This document shows positions 8,718-17,618 of a DNA stretch of 40,508 bases, piece by piece. Every line of letters begins with the position of its first letter. The first letter of the stretch is position 1. The DNA is from Nitrospinaceae bacterium (GTDB lineage: Bacteria > Nitrospinota > Nitrospinia > Nitrospinales > VA-1), in contig JAJDBG010000093.1 in NCBI GenBank assembly GCA_029261475.1, positions 1 to 40,508 on the forward strand. Reading direction: 5' to 3'. The notes below the pieces were generated by a model that was given only the letters and a program-made list of their open reading frames with translations, was not told the DNA's origin and ran no database searches. A program made the position numbers and the translations under genes.

Positions 8718-10144
8718 ACTCTACGTCGAATAAGAAAATTGATCTACTGGTGATAGGTGCTGGCCCCGGCGGTTACTCTTCCGCTTTCAAAGCTTCGGAT
8801 CAAGGCTTGGAGGTTGCGCTGATAGATGAAAATCCCGATTTAGGTGGAGTGTGCCTCAATCGCGGGTGTATTCCGTCAAAAGCACTTTTGCACATTGCTA
8901 AAGTGGTGTCTGAAAGCAGGGAAGTTTCAAATTGTGGTGTTGCGTTCGATGCGCCATCAATAGACCTGCAAAAATTGCGACAATGGAAAAATGAAGTTGT
9001 TGAGAAAATGGGCGGTGGCTTGGTTCAATTGGCACGCCAAAGAAAGGTGCAAGTGCACTCAGGCAGAGCGCGTTTTCTGGATTCTCATTCTGTCGAAGTA
9101 CAAAATGTCGGCACTATTTCGTTCGATAAATGCATTATTTCTACCGGATCTCGTCCTATCCTGCCGGCTTTATTTGATGGAGCGGGTACTGCTTTGTGGG
9201 ATTCCACTTCGGCATTGGATTTGTCGGAGGTTCCTCAACGTTTGCTCGTTGTTGGGGGTGGGTACATAGGATTGGAGTTGGGGACGGTGTATTCTGCCTT
9301 AGGCAGTCGAGTGACTGTGGTTGAAAAGGAAGCGACTTTATTGCCTGGAGTGGATGGCGACCTCATGCGTCCTCTACAAAGAAGGTTGAATGAAATATTC
9401 GATTCTATAAAGCTGAATACTTCTGTAACCAAGGTGGAAAGTCTGAAAGATGGCGTGACCGCTACATTCAAAGCCTGCGATGGAGATGAAGAGGAGGAAG
9501 AGAGCTTCGATAAGATTCTTGTCTCTGTAGGACGTTCTCCCAATTCTCAAGATATGGGGTTGGAAAACACCGGTATAAAGCTGGACGGAAATGGATTCAT
9601 CGTCGTAAATGGAGCCATGCAAACAGATGAGGCCCATATTTATGCGATTGGCGATATTGCAGGGGGTCCCTTGCTGGCGCATAAAGCAAGTCATGAAGCA
9701 CAAACAGCCGTTGACGCTATTTTGAATAATGGTGTTTTAAACGAAGGTGTAAGAAAAAGTCCTATTCCTGCTGTCATTTTTACTGATCCTGAAATTGCAT
9801 TTTGTGGATTGACGGAAGCGCAGGCAAAAACAGATAAAATTGAACACAGAATTGCAAGATTTCCTTGGTCGGCATCTGGGAAAGCGCAAATAACAGGGCG
9901 CGGCGAAGGCCTCAGTAAGCTGATCATCGAACCGAAGTCTGGAAAAATTCTCGGAATGGGAATCGTGGGTTCCAGCGCGGGAGAGCTCATCGGCGAAGGT
10001 GTTCTTGCCATACGCCTGGGAGCCACTGCAGAAGATCTTGCCCATAGCATTCACCCACACCCCACCCTGTCAGAAACTCTTTCTGAAGCCGCACAAACCG
10101 ACCTTGGAGAAGCCGTCCATATCTACAAAAGAACACGCCGATAA
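8714..10144 (+). CDS. lpdA: Dihydrolipoyl dehydrogenase
   Basis: This FAD enzyme reoxidises lipoamide of 2-oxoacid dehydrogenase or glycine cleavage complexes using NAD+. I start at the ATG at 8714 rather than the upstream GTG (8681), because it begins directly before the FAD-binding strand and overlaps the previous stop by 4 bases, giving 476 residues. GAGPGG binds FAD at 15-20. The redox disulfide is Cys47/Cys52 in GVCLNRGC. The NAD-binding GGGYIGLELG is near 180. The catalytic His449/Glu454 pair is in HPHPTLSE. No lipoyl-complex E1 or E2 gene is adjacent, so its partner complex is encoded elsewhere. Confidence 0.95.
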   Translation: MNSTSNKKIDLLVIGAGPGGYSSAFKASDQGLEVALIDENPDLGGVCLNRGCIPSKALLHIAKVVSESREVSNCGVAFDAPSIDLQKLRQWKNEVVEKMGGGLVQLARQRKVQVHSGRARFLDSHSVEVQNVGTISFDKCIISTGSRPILPALFDGAGTALWDSTSALDLSEVPQRLLVVGGGYIGLELGTVYSALGSRVTVVEKEATLLPGVDGDLMRPLQRRLNEIFDSIKLNTSVTKVESLKDGVTATFKACDGDEEEEESFDKILVSVGRSPNSQDMGLENTGIKLDGNGFIVVNGAMQTDEAHIYAIGDIAGGPLLAHKASHEAQTAVDAILNNGVLNEGVRKSPIPAVIFTDPEIAFCGLTEAQAKTDKIEHRIARFPWSASGKAQITGRGEGLSKLIIEPKSGKILGMGIVGSSAGELIGEGVLAIRLGATAEDLAHSIHPHPTLSETLSEAAQTDLGEAVHIYKRTRR

Positions 10145-10282
10145 AACCTCTTGTCGTTTAAACGCATCTAATATTTTAGTCGTATGATGTGTAGCGTGTT
10201 TTTTTAGAGTTTTCAAAAAAACGGGCTCTTATTTTCCAATTTCGGGTGTTCTTCAGCCCCTTTCAGTTTTCATATTCCTCTT

Positions 10283-11971
10283 ATGCTGGTATTTGATCCT
10301 ATTATGCAGGGCCTTTCCCTATTGGCCGAACGGGAACTCCATAAGGCAGAACAGGTATTTCTGCGTGTTATCAATGACCCCTATGCTCAAAAAAGCGAAT
10401 TAAATCAGGTTAGAAAGTATTTAACCGACATTCGCGACTGTCAGGCAGGTCGAAAGTCCCTGGACTTCTCAGTTTATGAAGGTTTGGCAAAGAAAAGTGT
10501 TTTTTCTTTGGAGGAGGCACTTCATTTTCTGGCCGGAGTTTATTTTTCACCCGCCAAATCGTTTGAGGAATTTGATGCTTACCTGGATGATAATATTTTT
10601 CAGGGGATCAACCGACTGAAGAGGGTGAAAATTTGCGAATTGATGGGCCGAGACAAACTCTTTGAAAGTATAGATACTGACGGAAGTGATTTTGTTCAAA
10701 GGGAAATTAAAAAAAGGGGTTTAGAGGAAGAGTTCGACGTTTATAGGTGGAAGACGGTAAGCCGAAAATTTATTGAGCGTATCAATCCCGTATTGCTGGA
10801 GTGTCATCTTGATTTGCTGGAATACATTCTTGAGAATAATGATATTTCTGTTTTGGATGACCCCAAGCTAACAGTTTTAACCTCCAAGTACCGGTGGATC
10901 ATTGAATCGACCCTCAAAAAAAGATGGTATTTGCTGAGAAGTTATTTTTTTAAAGCACGGTCAGATGTCGAAAAACAATTCAATAAGAAGGACGGAAACC
11001 GGAAATACTGGGATGATGTCAAATACAAGAAAATAAGGATTTTTGAGGCCTGTGGTTTTTCTGAAAAGAATATTCAGAAATTTCTTTTCATTGATAAGCT
11101 GAATTACAAAACCTTGGAGAAAATATATCTATTTGCACAGGATTTGGGGCTTGATTTGAATCCAAGGGATGTGAGCCTGGCCTTACGCGGTGAAGAAAAG
11201 GCGAAGGATCACATAAAAGAACGCGCTGGTTTTTTGATGGGCGAGCGTGGCAGGTTCCAGAAAAGTTTAATGGAAATGGGGTTTTCGGAAAAAGGTTCCT
11301 ACAAGATCGCCAATCAAGCTAAAGGGGCGCATAGCCGACAGATCACCGAGGCTTATCACTTGGCTTTAAAAGTTGCGAGCGACGAGATTTTTTGGTACCG
11401 AATTCCCAGTGGGATGGCTGAACTGTCGAAAAACCTGGAGCTGCAGTGTCAAAAACATTTGAGCACGGTTCGAATCCATCTTTTTGAGCGAGGACGTTTG
11501 AATAAAATTTTATTGAAAATGGGGAAGCCCATTATTCAGAAATTTCTTGTTGAAAAGTACGGGGCCGAAGTCATGTCTTTGCAATGTTATTTCCGACTGG
11601 AAACGGTCCATCAATATTACAAGTTGAAGTTCTTTCATTACCATAGAGATCAAATTCCCAGCGTCTCCGAATTGATAAAAATCAGTCGAAAAGAATTCAA
11701 ACCGATTCTTCTTCAAGGTTATCAGGAGTTTATCAAGAAACGAAATTTGAAGATCGATAAATCTATTTTTTCTCAATTAGAGAAAACTGATTCAATCACG
11801 CAATGGGAAGACCCCTGCACAACAGTAGAAGAAAAAATATTACTTAGATGTTGGTTCCTGATGGATCATGGGGTGAGCATCACTCAATCCCGTGTGGACA
11901 ATGGAATATTCGCACCGGGCTTCGATTTGTGGTCTTTTCTTAAACGACAGGAGACGGAATGCAATCCTTAG
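10283..11971 (+). CDS. Hypothetical protein of 562 residues with repeated helical units
   Basis: I do not recognise this protein. It lacks a signal peptide and membrane helices. The N-terminal region (about 8-55) looks like a TPR-type helical hairpin. The middle shows a recurring pattern about every 75-80 residues: ACGFSEKNIQKFL at 256-268, EMGFSEKGSYKIA at 331-343, and LLKMGKPIIQKFL further on. Each repeat is followed by an aromatic-rich helix, so the protein may be a helical repeat scaffold. The frame is open for 1.7 kb. It stands alone between lpd and a hybrid kinase gene about 390 bases downstream. Confidence 0.75.
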   Translation: MLVFDPIMQGLSLLAERELHKAEQVFLRVINDPYAQKSELNQVRKYLTDIRDCQAGRKSLDFSVYEGLAKKSVFSLEEALHFLAGVYFSPAKSFEEFDAYLDDNIFQGINRLKRVKICELMGRDKLFESIDTDGSDFVQREIKKRGLEEEFDVYRWKTVSRKFIERINPVLLECHLDLLEYILENNDISVLDDPKLTVLTSKYRWIIESTLKKRWYLLRSYFFKARSDVEKQFNKKDGNRKYWDDVKYKKIRIFEACGFSEKNIQKFLFIDKLNYKTLEKIYLFAQDLGLDLNPRDVSLALRGEEKAKDHIKERAGFLMGERGRFQKSLMEMGFSEKGSYKIANQAKGAHSRQITEAYHLALKVASDEIFWYRIPSGMAELSKNLELQCQKHLSTVRIHLFERGRLNKILLKMGKPIIQKFLVEKYGAEVMSLQCYFRLETVHQYYKLKFFHYHRDQIPSVSELIKISRKEFKPILLQGYQEFIKKRNLKIDKSIFSQLEKTDSITQWEDPCTTVEEKILLRCWFLMDHGVSITQSRVDNGIFAPGFDLWSFLKRQETECNP

Positions 11972-12000
11972 CTCATGCTTTACTCTGAGCGTTATTTTTT
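11971..12000 (+). terminator. Weak candidate terminator after the 562-residue gene
   Basis: A 5-base-pair stem (GCTCA with TGAGC, 10-base loop) overlaps the stop codon and is followed by GTTATTTTTT and more T-rich sequence. The stem is short, so this is a tentative call. Confidence 0.3.
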
Positions 12001-12364
12001 ACTTTATTCCTTTTTTTAAACGTTAAATTGATAAAGCGCGTGATCTTTAACTCTCACCTAGAATCAAAGTTTTCAAACCAGACCCGCTTGCTACTTCGTT
12101 AAGAAATATGTTGCCCCCCTTGACTCCTGAAAATATCCTCATTATATTTCTAGATCTAGTATTCCAGTAAAGAAACTAATAAATCGGTTGCATCTTACAA
12201 AACCCGGTCATTGAATTATGTTCATAGACAAGTTTTAGACTTCTTCTATTGAGTAAAAAGTGAGAGACTTGTAGTTGCGTACAGGTAATTTTGCGATGAA
12301 TTGAAAGTTTCCTTTTCTATAAAATGGCTTTAATTACATTTATTGGGAACAGGATTTATGAGCT
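12001..12364. other. Intergenic stretch without a recognisable gene
   Basis: This is AT-rich sequence between the 562-residue gene and the hybrid kinase gene. I found no open frame, tRNA or strong hairpin. It presumably contains the kinase promoter, but no convincing -35/-10 pair stands out. AGGA at 12351-12354 may be the kinase ribosome-binding site. Confidence 0.4.
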
Positions 12365-14473
12365 TTGACGGTAGTTTATCCTATGAGATCTAAAATTTTA
12401 ATCGTGAATGAAAATTCAGAAGAAGCCGATCTTCTGCGGATCATTCTCGAAGATGAAAACCATATTCTTGATATTGCCGCCAGTGGGGAATGTGCGCTTG
12501 ATATTGCTGGCAAATCTATGCCCGATTTGATTCTTTTGGGTAGCACTTTTCCCGATATGGATGGAATCGAAGTTCAGCGAAGGTTGAAGAAAGAGGCGAG
12601 CACACAAGGCATCCCTGTGATCTTACTGGCGGGAAAAAACGAAATGGAGAATATCGTAAAGAGTTTTCCTGCGGTGGGTGTTGATTGCCTCACAAAACCA
12701 TTCCTCGGCGAAGAAGTTTTAGCAAGAACTCGTAGCCATCTTCACTTTAAGTCACTGGTAAATCAATATGCGGAAGAGTCCGAGGCTTTAAAGAAAAGAA
12801 ACGCAGAATTAGAAAAAGAGATTGCTGATAAAAACCGTGCCGTGACCGTTGCTGAAATTCAAAATCGGGCTTTAGAGGCATTTGCCCAAGATAATAGTTT
12901 GTCTGACATAATAGACATTTTAACAAAGGGTCTGGAAAGTCAGTTTGATGGATGCATGTGTTCGGTGCTTGTATTTAATCCAGAAAGTCAAAGCTTACAC
13001 CATTGCTCAGCCCCCAGCTTGCCAGCCAAGTTCAGTCAGGCGATTGAAGGCATGCAGATCGGGCCTTCGGTGGGTTCCTGTGGGACAGCCGCGTACACGA
13101 AGAAACTGGTGGTCGTAGAAGATATCGAAACGGATCCTTTGTGGAAAAGAGCTCAAAAATTTGCTCTATCGCATAATTTGAGGGCATGCTGGTCTCTACC
13201 AATTTTGGCGGCCGATGATCGAGTGTTAGGAACCTTTGCTGTTTATTACAGCTCACCTCGACGGCCCAGCAAAGAAGAACTTGATTTGATCGGGTCTTTT
13301 GCTTATGTGGCAGGGGTGACCATCGAAAGCAAGGAATTGGAAAAATCCAGCAGGGCAAAATCAGATTTTTTAGCTAGAATGAGTCATGAACTCCGTACAC
13401 CCATGAATTCAATATTGGGTTTTACACAATTACTGGAAATGGATGTTCAAAACCCTTTGACCTCCTATCAAAAGGATAATTTGAGGACAATTTCTTCGGC
13501 GGGGCAACATCTACTCGAGCTAATCAACGAAGTGCTGGATCTTTCCAAGATTGAGACAGGGCATCTTGAGTTATCCATCGAAGTCATCAATTTAAATGAA
13601 CTTGTCGATAATGTGGTGTCTTTTTCAAAGCCATTGGCTGAAAATAAAGGGGTGACTCTTAAACTCCAGAATTCACAATCTCAAGAATATTTCGCTGAAA
13701 CCGATTCCTTGCGTCTAAAAGAAGTTTTATTGAACCTTCTTTCTAATGCGATCAAATACAATAAACTCAATGGTTCGGTAACTGTTTCCTTTGAGGAACA
13801 GGCGGAGGGCAAAATTCGGATAGGTGTTCGAGATACAGGACACGGCATTTCTGCAGAAAATAAACTTAAGGTATTCAAGCCCTTTGAACGATTCGATGTT
13901 GATTCTGATTTCATTGAAGGTACGGGCATAGGATTGAGTATCTCTAAACGACTTGTTGAAATGATGAACGGGTCAATTAATTTTGAAAGTGAGCTTAGAG
14001 AAGGAAGCTTTTTTTATATTGATTTGCCAATTTCAGATAAAACTCCCACTCTCCCTCATATTAAGGAAAAACTCAACATGCCAAATGTTTCTACTGAAAA
14101 GCGTGGCAATTGTAAAATTGTTTATATTGAAGATATTCTGGAAAATATTGAATTAGTGAGGCAGATTTTAAGTCATAGGAAAGACATTGAATTATTTTAT
14201 GCCACTAACGCTTTGGATGGAATTGAATTGGCCCGTGCGGAAATGCCTGATTTGATATTGATGGATATTCACTTGCCGGAAATAGATGGGCTGACAGCTT
14301 TCAAAAGATTACAAGCCATAGATGAAATGCGTAGTATCCCCGTTGTCGCTTTGACCTCAGATGCGATGGATACAAATGCAAAAAAGGCCCTGGAAATGGG
14401 GTTTCACTCCTACATCACCAAGCCCATTGATATCCCCAAATTTATGTCTTTAATCAAAAGTATTCTATATTGA
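12365..14473 (+). CDS. Hybrid sensor histidine kinase: pseudo-receiver, GAF, HisKA, HATPase, receiver
   Basis: This is a soluble hybrid kinase of 702 residues from the TTG start, which has AGGA about 10 bases upstream; ATG at 12383 is an alternative. An N-terminal receiver fold (8-125) has Gly59 where the phospho-acceptor Asp should be (PDLILLGSTFPDMDG) and Ala89 in place of the Thr/Ser, while Lys111 is kept. A coiled coil (135-165), a GAF domain (about 170-320), HisKA with His341 in SHELRTP, and HATPase motifs NLLSNAIKYN, DTGHGIS and GTGIGLSISKRL follow. The C-terminal receiver has Asp634, Thr664 and Lys686. The first receiver therefore cannot be phosphorylated conventionally. Confidence 0.93.
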   Translation: MTVVYPMRSKILIVNENSEEADLLRIILEDENHILDIAASGECALDIAGKSMPDLILLGSTFPDMDGIEVQRRLKKEASTQGIPVILLAGKNEMENIVKSFPAVGVDCLTKPFLGEEVLARTRSHLHFKSLVNQYAEESEALKKRNAELEKEIADKNRAVTVAEIQNRALEAFAQDNSLSDIIDILTKGLESQFDGCMCSVLVFNPESQSLHHCSAPSLPAKFSQAIEGMQIGPSVGSCGTAAYTKKLVVVEDIETDPLWKRAQKFALSHNLRACWSLPILAADDRVLGTFAVYYSSPRRPSKEELDLIGSFAYVAGVTIESKELEKSSRAKSDFLARMSHELRTPMNSILGFTQLLEMDVQNPLTSYQKDNLRTISSAGQHLLELINEVLDLSKIETGHLELSIEVINLNELVDNVVSFSKPLAENKGVTLKLQNSQSQEYFAETDSLRLKEVLLNLLSNAIKYNKLNGSVTVSFEEQAEGKIRIGVRDTGHGISAENKLKVFKPFERFDVDSDFIEGTGIGLSISKRLVEMMNGSINFESELREGSFFYIDLPISDKTPTLPHIKEKLNMPNVSTEKRGNCKIVYIEDILENIELVRQILSHRKDIELFYATNALDGIELARAEMPDLILMDIHLPEIDGLTAFKRLQAIDEMRSIPVVALTSDAMDTNAKKALEMGFHSYITKPIDIPKFMSLIKSILY

Positions 14474-14489
14474 ATTCTCTGAATTCAAT
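14469..14489 (+). terminator. AT-rich hairpin overlapping the hybrid kinase stop codon
   Basis: A perfect 9-base-pair stem (ATTGAATTC and GAATTCAAT) with loop TCT begins at the end of the kinase gene. No T-run follows directly, so it may protect the 3' end rather than terminate transcription. The gene on the other strand ends downstream at 14565. Confidence 0.35.
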
Positions 14490-14564
14490 TCGATAGTGCA
14501 TCAGGTGAGGGGTTGAAATCTTCCAAAGGCAGTTCTTTTGGGTTAAAGAAATAAGCCCTAAACC

Positions 14565-15557
14565 TTATATTGTAGGGATGGCCATCCGGTATCGTTCTAC
14601 GGCTGATGTGACGATTGAATCAACAAGAATTTCAAAGTTTTTTTCAACAGATAAAGATTGATTCTGCATGCTTTGAATGCGCAGACTCCGGCTTTTTGAT
14701 GGGTTCAATCCAGGGATGCCATTGACCTCTATTACTTTTTGAATTCCATTTTTATCTTCGCGAATATCAATTCGCACATGATCTTTGCAATGCAATGCCA
14801 ATGCGGCTTTGCGTGCCAGTTCAATAACGGCTTCTGCTTGTTGTTCTGGAATTTGCAGACGTATTGCATTGGCATTTTTCAGGTCTTCTCGTATGACGGG
14901 GTAGCGTTGGTACTGACTAGTATCTATGTGATTGATTACGGGATAAAAACGGCGGGACTTGCCATTGCCCAAAACAGAGACAGTCCATTCTTTCCCCGGT
15001 AGATATTCTTCTGCCAAGGCAGATTGACCAAATCGGTCATGAATCCATTTCGCACGAATATTTAACTCATCGTTGTCGTGGACAATGCTGTCTTCGGAAA
15101 TGCCCGCACTCTCAGATTCAAATTGTGGTTTTATGAGGAGTGGAAATTCTTTTAGACTCAAAGATTCTCCAGATTTTATGACCCATTGTTTTGGTGTCGG
15201 AATTCCCTCTGCATTCAAAATCCTATGAGTTTCGGCCTTATCAATCATGGCTTTCATGTCGGATGCCGAGGCTCCCACAAAAGGGATTTCCCTTTCTGTC
15301 AAGATGTCTGCGACCCAGGGAACATTTTTACCTAAGCCAACCTGAAGCTTGCTTTGATTGAAGTGATACAAAGCACTCCAGATCATATCAAAAGACCGTT
15401 CTTCCAAGGCGGAAATAAATTCTTCCAGGCGAGTGATGTAGAGAGCTTCCGATTCCCACCCAGATACTTCGAGTGCTTTTTCTACCAGCCTTGTGGTTGC
15501 CCAATCGCCCCACCCTTGAGTGGGACCCGCAGGCCCAGTGATCAAAAGTATTTTCAT
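14565..15557 (-). CDS. ATP-grasp ligase, D-alanine-D-alanine ligase-like
   Basis: ATP-grasp ligases form an amide or related bond through an acyl-phosphate. The 330-residue protein carries Ddl-like landmarks in order: KAETHRILNAEGIPTPKQW near 108-126, FPLLIKPQFESESAGIS, LAEEYLPGKEWTVSVLG, and the metal and phosphate site HVRIDIRED with IEVNGIPGLNPSKS. The N-terminal domain (MKILLITGPAGPTQGWGDW) differs from housekeeping Ddl. It lies 27 bases after a TylF-type methyltransferase gene and is the last gene of a three-gene operon headed by a radical SAM enzyme. That context suggests a small-molecule or peptide ligase rather than a peptidoglycan enzyme. The substrate is unknown. Confidence 0.85.
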   Translation of the reverse strand: MKILLITGPAGPTQGWGDWATTRLVEKALEVSGWESEALYITRLEEFISALEERSFDMIWSALYHFNQSKLQVGLGKNVPWVADILTEREIPFVGASASDMKAMIDKAETHRILNAEGIPTPKQWVIKSGESLSLKEFPLLIKPQFESESAGISEDSIVHDNDELNIRAKWIHDRFGQSALAEEYLPGKEWTVSVLGNGKSRRFYPVINHIDTSQYQRYPVIREDLKNANAIRLQIPEQQAEAVIELARKAALALHCKDHVRIDIREDKNGIQKVIEVNGIPGLNPSKSRSLRIQSMQNQSLSVEKNFEILVDSIVTSAVERYRMAIPTI

Positions 15558-15585
15558 TTTCTAACCCGGGGTTCATTGTTTGGAG

Positions 15586-16332
15586 TCAGTTTTTAATCAT
15601 TCGTAGTAACTTCCGTTTGCCCAGCCCGTCGATTTGAGGTGGCGATGTGCCCAACTCGTTTTCCCAAAAATCCTTGTCTTGAAACACATCTAGTACCAGA
15701 GGCAGGTGGCCGTCTTGCGTATAAAGCAACCCGCCTTTTTCAAGCAAGGGGTATAGATATTTGAGGCAGGTGCGTGTCGATTGCGCTAAATCGACATCCA
15801 GATAAATTGCAGAAATTGGTTGTTTGAAACTTGGAAGCGTATCTTCCAGCCAACCGGGGACGAGGTAGCAGGAATCTCTATGACCAAATTGCTCGAGTGT
15901 GCTTTGCACTTCTTCAAGTGTGCCCCTGTATTCTCCTTGAGTGAATGAAACGGGCTTTTTATAGATATTAAAGGTATGGGGTTCAGAATGAGCAGGGATT
16001 CCTTCGAAGGAATCAAACATGTAAAGCGGACGTCCCAGCATTTTCGCTGCCAAGCTGAACTTGGAAGAACTTCCTCCTTTGTAGCATCCCGCCTCAACGA
16101 GGCATCCCTGAGTTGTATCTGCTACCTCAAATGTTCCGTTGATGAATTGCAGTATTTCGTCCTGTGTGTGTGGGCAGTCAATATGCCAACTGATAGCGTA
16201 GATCTTGCGTATGATGCCCCGTCGCTCCGTACGGGATAGCGGTAGCGCAGGGTTGTGATAAAACTGCGCTACCGCATTCCAGTCTGTCCACCTCAGGAGA
16301 TCAGCTATTCTTTTTTTCAAGCCAGGCCGCAT
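15586..16332 (-). CDS. TylF/MycF-family class I SAM methyltransferase
   Basis: Members of this family, such as macrocin O-methyltransferase, methylate hydroxyls of sugars and other small molecules with Mg2+. The 248 residues show the SAM site VEAGCYKGGSSSKF (79-92), FDSFEGIP (106-113), and acidic metal ligands in YLDVDL (Asp179, Asp181) and TQDGH (Asp207). The length matches TylF. AGGAGGG precedes the ATG. It sits 25 bases after the radical SAM gene and 28 bases before the ATP-grasp gene. No glycosyltransferase or polyketide gene is present, so the acceptor cannot be named. Confidence 0.88.
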   Translation of the reverse strand: MRPGLKKRIADLLRWTDWNAVAQFYHNPALPLSRTERRGIIRKIYAISWHIDCPHTQDEILQFINGTFEVADTTQGCLVEAGCYKGGSSSKFSLAAKMLGRPLYMFDSFEGIPAHSEPHTFNIYKKPVSFTQGEYRGTLEEVQSTLEQFGHRDSCYLVPGWLEDTLPSFKQPISAIYLDVDLAQSTRTCLKYLYPLLEKGGLLYTQDGHLPLVLDVFQDKDFWENELGTSPPQIDGLGKRKLLRMIKN

Positions 16333-16357
16333 TGCAACCCTCCTTTATCTGAATAGA

Positions 16358-17521
16358 TTAAACACTTGCCTTTGCTGTGCCTTCCACAATGGGGCGCTGG
16401 TTGGGGTCGACTCGGGTGATGCCTTCAAATTGATCCTTGAAACGCTTGTAGCGGTAAACCTTTTCTTCTTCTGAAATTTGATCTGCCATGTCTGCGGCCT
16501 TGGTATCCGGTCGCCCCGAAAACATATGACAGGCCACCGTGTCGAAACTTAAATCTTTGCAGTACTGGATGGTTTCTTCCAGTTCTTCCCGTGTTTCAGA
16601 AGGGAAGCCAACGATGACTGCCGAGGATAAAGTTACGTCAGGAGATGCCTCGCGAATTTCTTTGAACTGTTTCTTAAATACGTCCATGTCGCATAGTCGT
16701 CCCATTAATTTAAGGATTCTTGGTGAGGACGATTGAATAGGGGAATGCAAGGACTCGATTTTGTTTCTTCTTGCGAGTTCCTTGAGTTGCTCAAAACATT
16801 TTGGAATGTACCAGGGTGAAATATCTTCAAGGACCAACTGGAAATCGGCATCGACTTTCAAAATTTCATCAAAGAGAGTCCCAATATTTGCTCCAAAATC
16901 CAGTCCATAAGAGCCAGCAGACTCACCAAGGATATAGATCTTTTTGTGGCCTTCGCGGATGCCTCTGTGAAAATCTGCCATCACCTGCTCCATCGGCTTG
17001 CTCACGCTGTCTCCAGCTTTCCATATTGAACAAAAGGTGCATCGGTGTGAACATCCATCCTGAATCTGTATGAAAAACCGTTCCGTATTCATCATATGGT
17101 TTGTTTCAGGGATTTCCTCATAGCGAACAGTTGGTTCGATAAATTCGTTAAATTGCTCGTAATTGTCCATGTTGAAAGTTGGCCCTCCAAACTCTTTTTC
17201 CATACGTTCTGGATTCATATTGGTCAGGCAACCTCCCATGATGACACGAGCTGATGGCTTCTTTTTTTGATTGATCACTTCCAGAGCATTAAAATCTCCA
17301 TCCTCTATAGCCGTTGTAAAACCGCAAGTGGTCAAGACGATGATGTCTGCTGTTGGGTCTACGTTCAGGTTTTGTAAGGGGAATGCGTATTTATCGGTGG
17401 GGTCGAGATCGTGATCGTCACTGATTACTTCGTAACCATTTGCTTCAAAAAAATGTCTCAAGCGTTGAACCTTTAATCCTTCGCGATGACAACTCTTCTC
17501 AACAATTTGAACTTTTTTCAT
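16358..17521 (-). CDS. Radical SAM methylthiotransferase-like enzyme lacking a TRAM domain
   Basis: Methylthiotransferases insert CH3-S groups into tRNA or ribosomal protein. I start at MKKVQIVEK (ATG at 17521, GGAG 10 bases upstream), not the longer track start, giving 387 residues. The N-terminal UPF0004-like domain keeps three cysteines for an auxiliary cluster: Cys11 (EKSCHREG), Cys66 (VLTTCGFT) and Cys98 (MGGCLTNM). The radical SAM motif GCSHRCTFC gives Cys157, 161 and 164. The protein stops after YRYKRFKDQFEGI plus about 20 residues, where MiaB and RimO have a TRAM domain. This suggests a substrate other than standard tRNA or S12. It is the first gene of the operon with TylF and ATP-grasp. 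Confidence 0.85.
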   Translation of the reverse strand: MKKVQIVEKSCHREGLKVQRLRHFFEANGYEVISDDHDLDPTDKYAFPLQNLNVDPTADIIVLTTCGFTTAIEDGDFNALEVINQKKKPSARVIMGGCLTNMNPERMEKEFGGPTFNMDNYEQFNEFIEPTVRYEEIPETNHMMNTERFFIQIQDGCSHRCTFCSIWKAGDSVSKPMEQVMADFHRGIREGHKKIYILGESAGSYGLDFGANIGTLFDEILKVDADFQLVLEDISPWYIPKCFEQLKELARRNKIESLHSPIQSSSPRILKLMGRLCDMDVFKKQFKEIREASPDVTLSSAVIVGFPSETREELEETIQYCKDLSFDTVACHMFSGRPDTKAADMADQISEEEKVYRYKRFKDQFEGITRVDPNQRPIVEGTAKASV

Positions 17522-17580
17522 GATATTAGGACTCCATTTTTGTATGTAAGCTTGAGAAAACACACCTTCACACTCTAATT

Positions 17581-17618
17581 TACTATTACTGTATAGCAGT
17601 GTATGATAGTAAGGTCAA
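17581..17618 (-). promoter_or_regulatory. Promoter with embedded palindrome upstream of the radical SAM/TylF/ATP-grasp operon
   Basis: On the minus strand, TTGACC (17613-17618), a 17-base spacer and TATACA (17590-17595) form a good sigma-70 promoter about 60 bases before the ATG at 17521. Inverted arms TACTAT (17581-17586) and ATAGTA (17606-17611) flank an inner ACTG-TATAG-CAGT palindrome that covers the -10 element. The layout is that of a repressor operator. The regulator is not identified. Confidence 0.6.
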
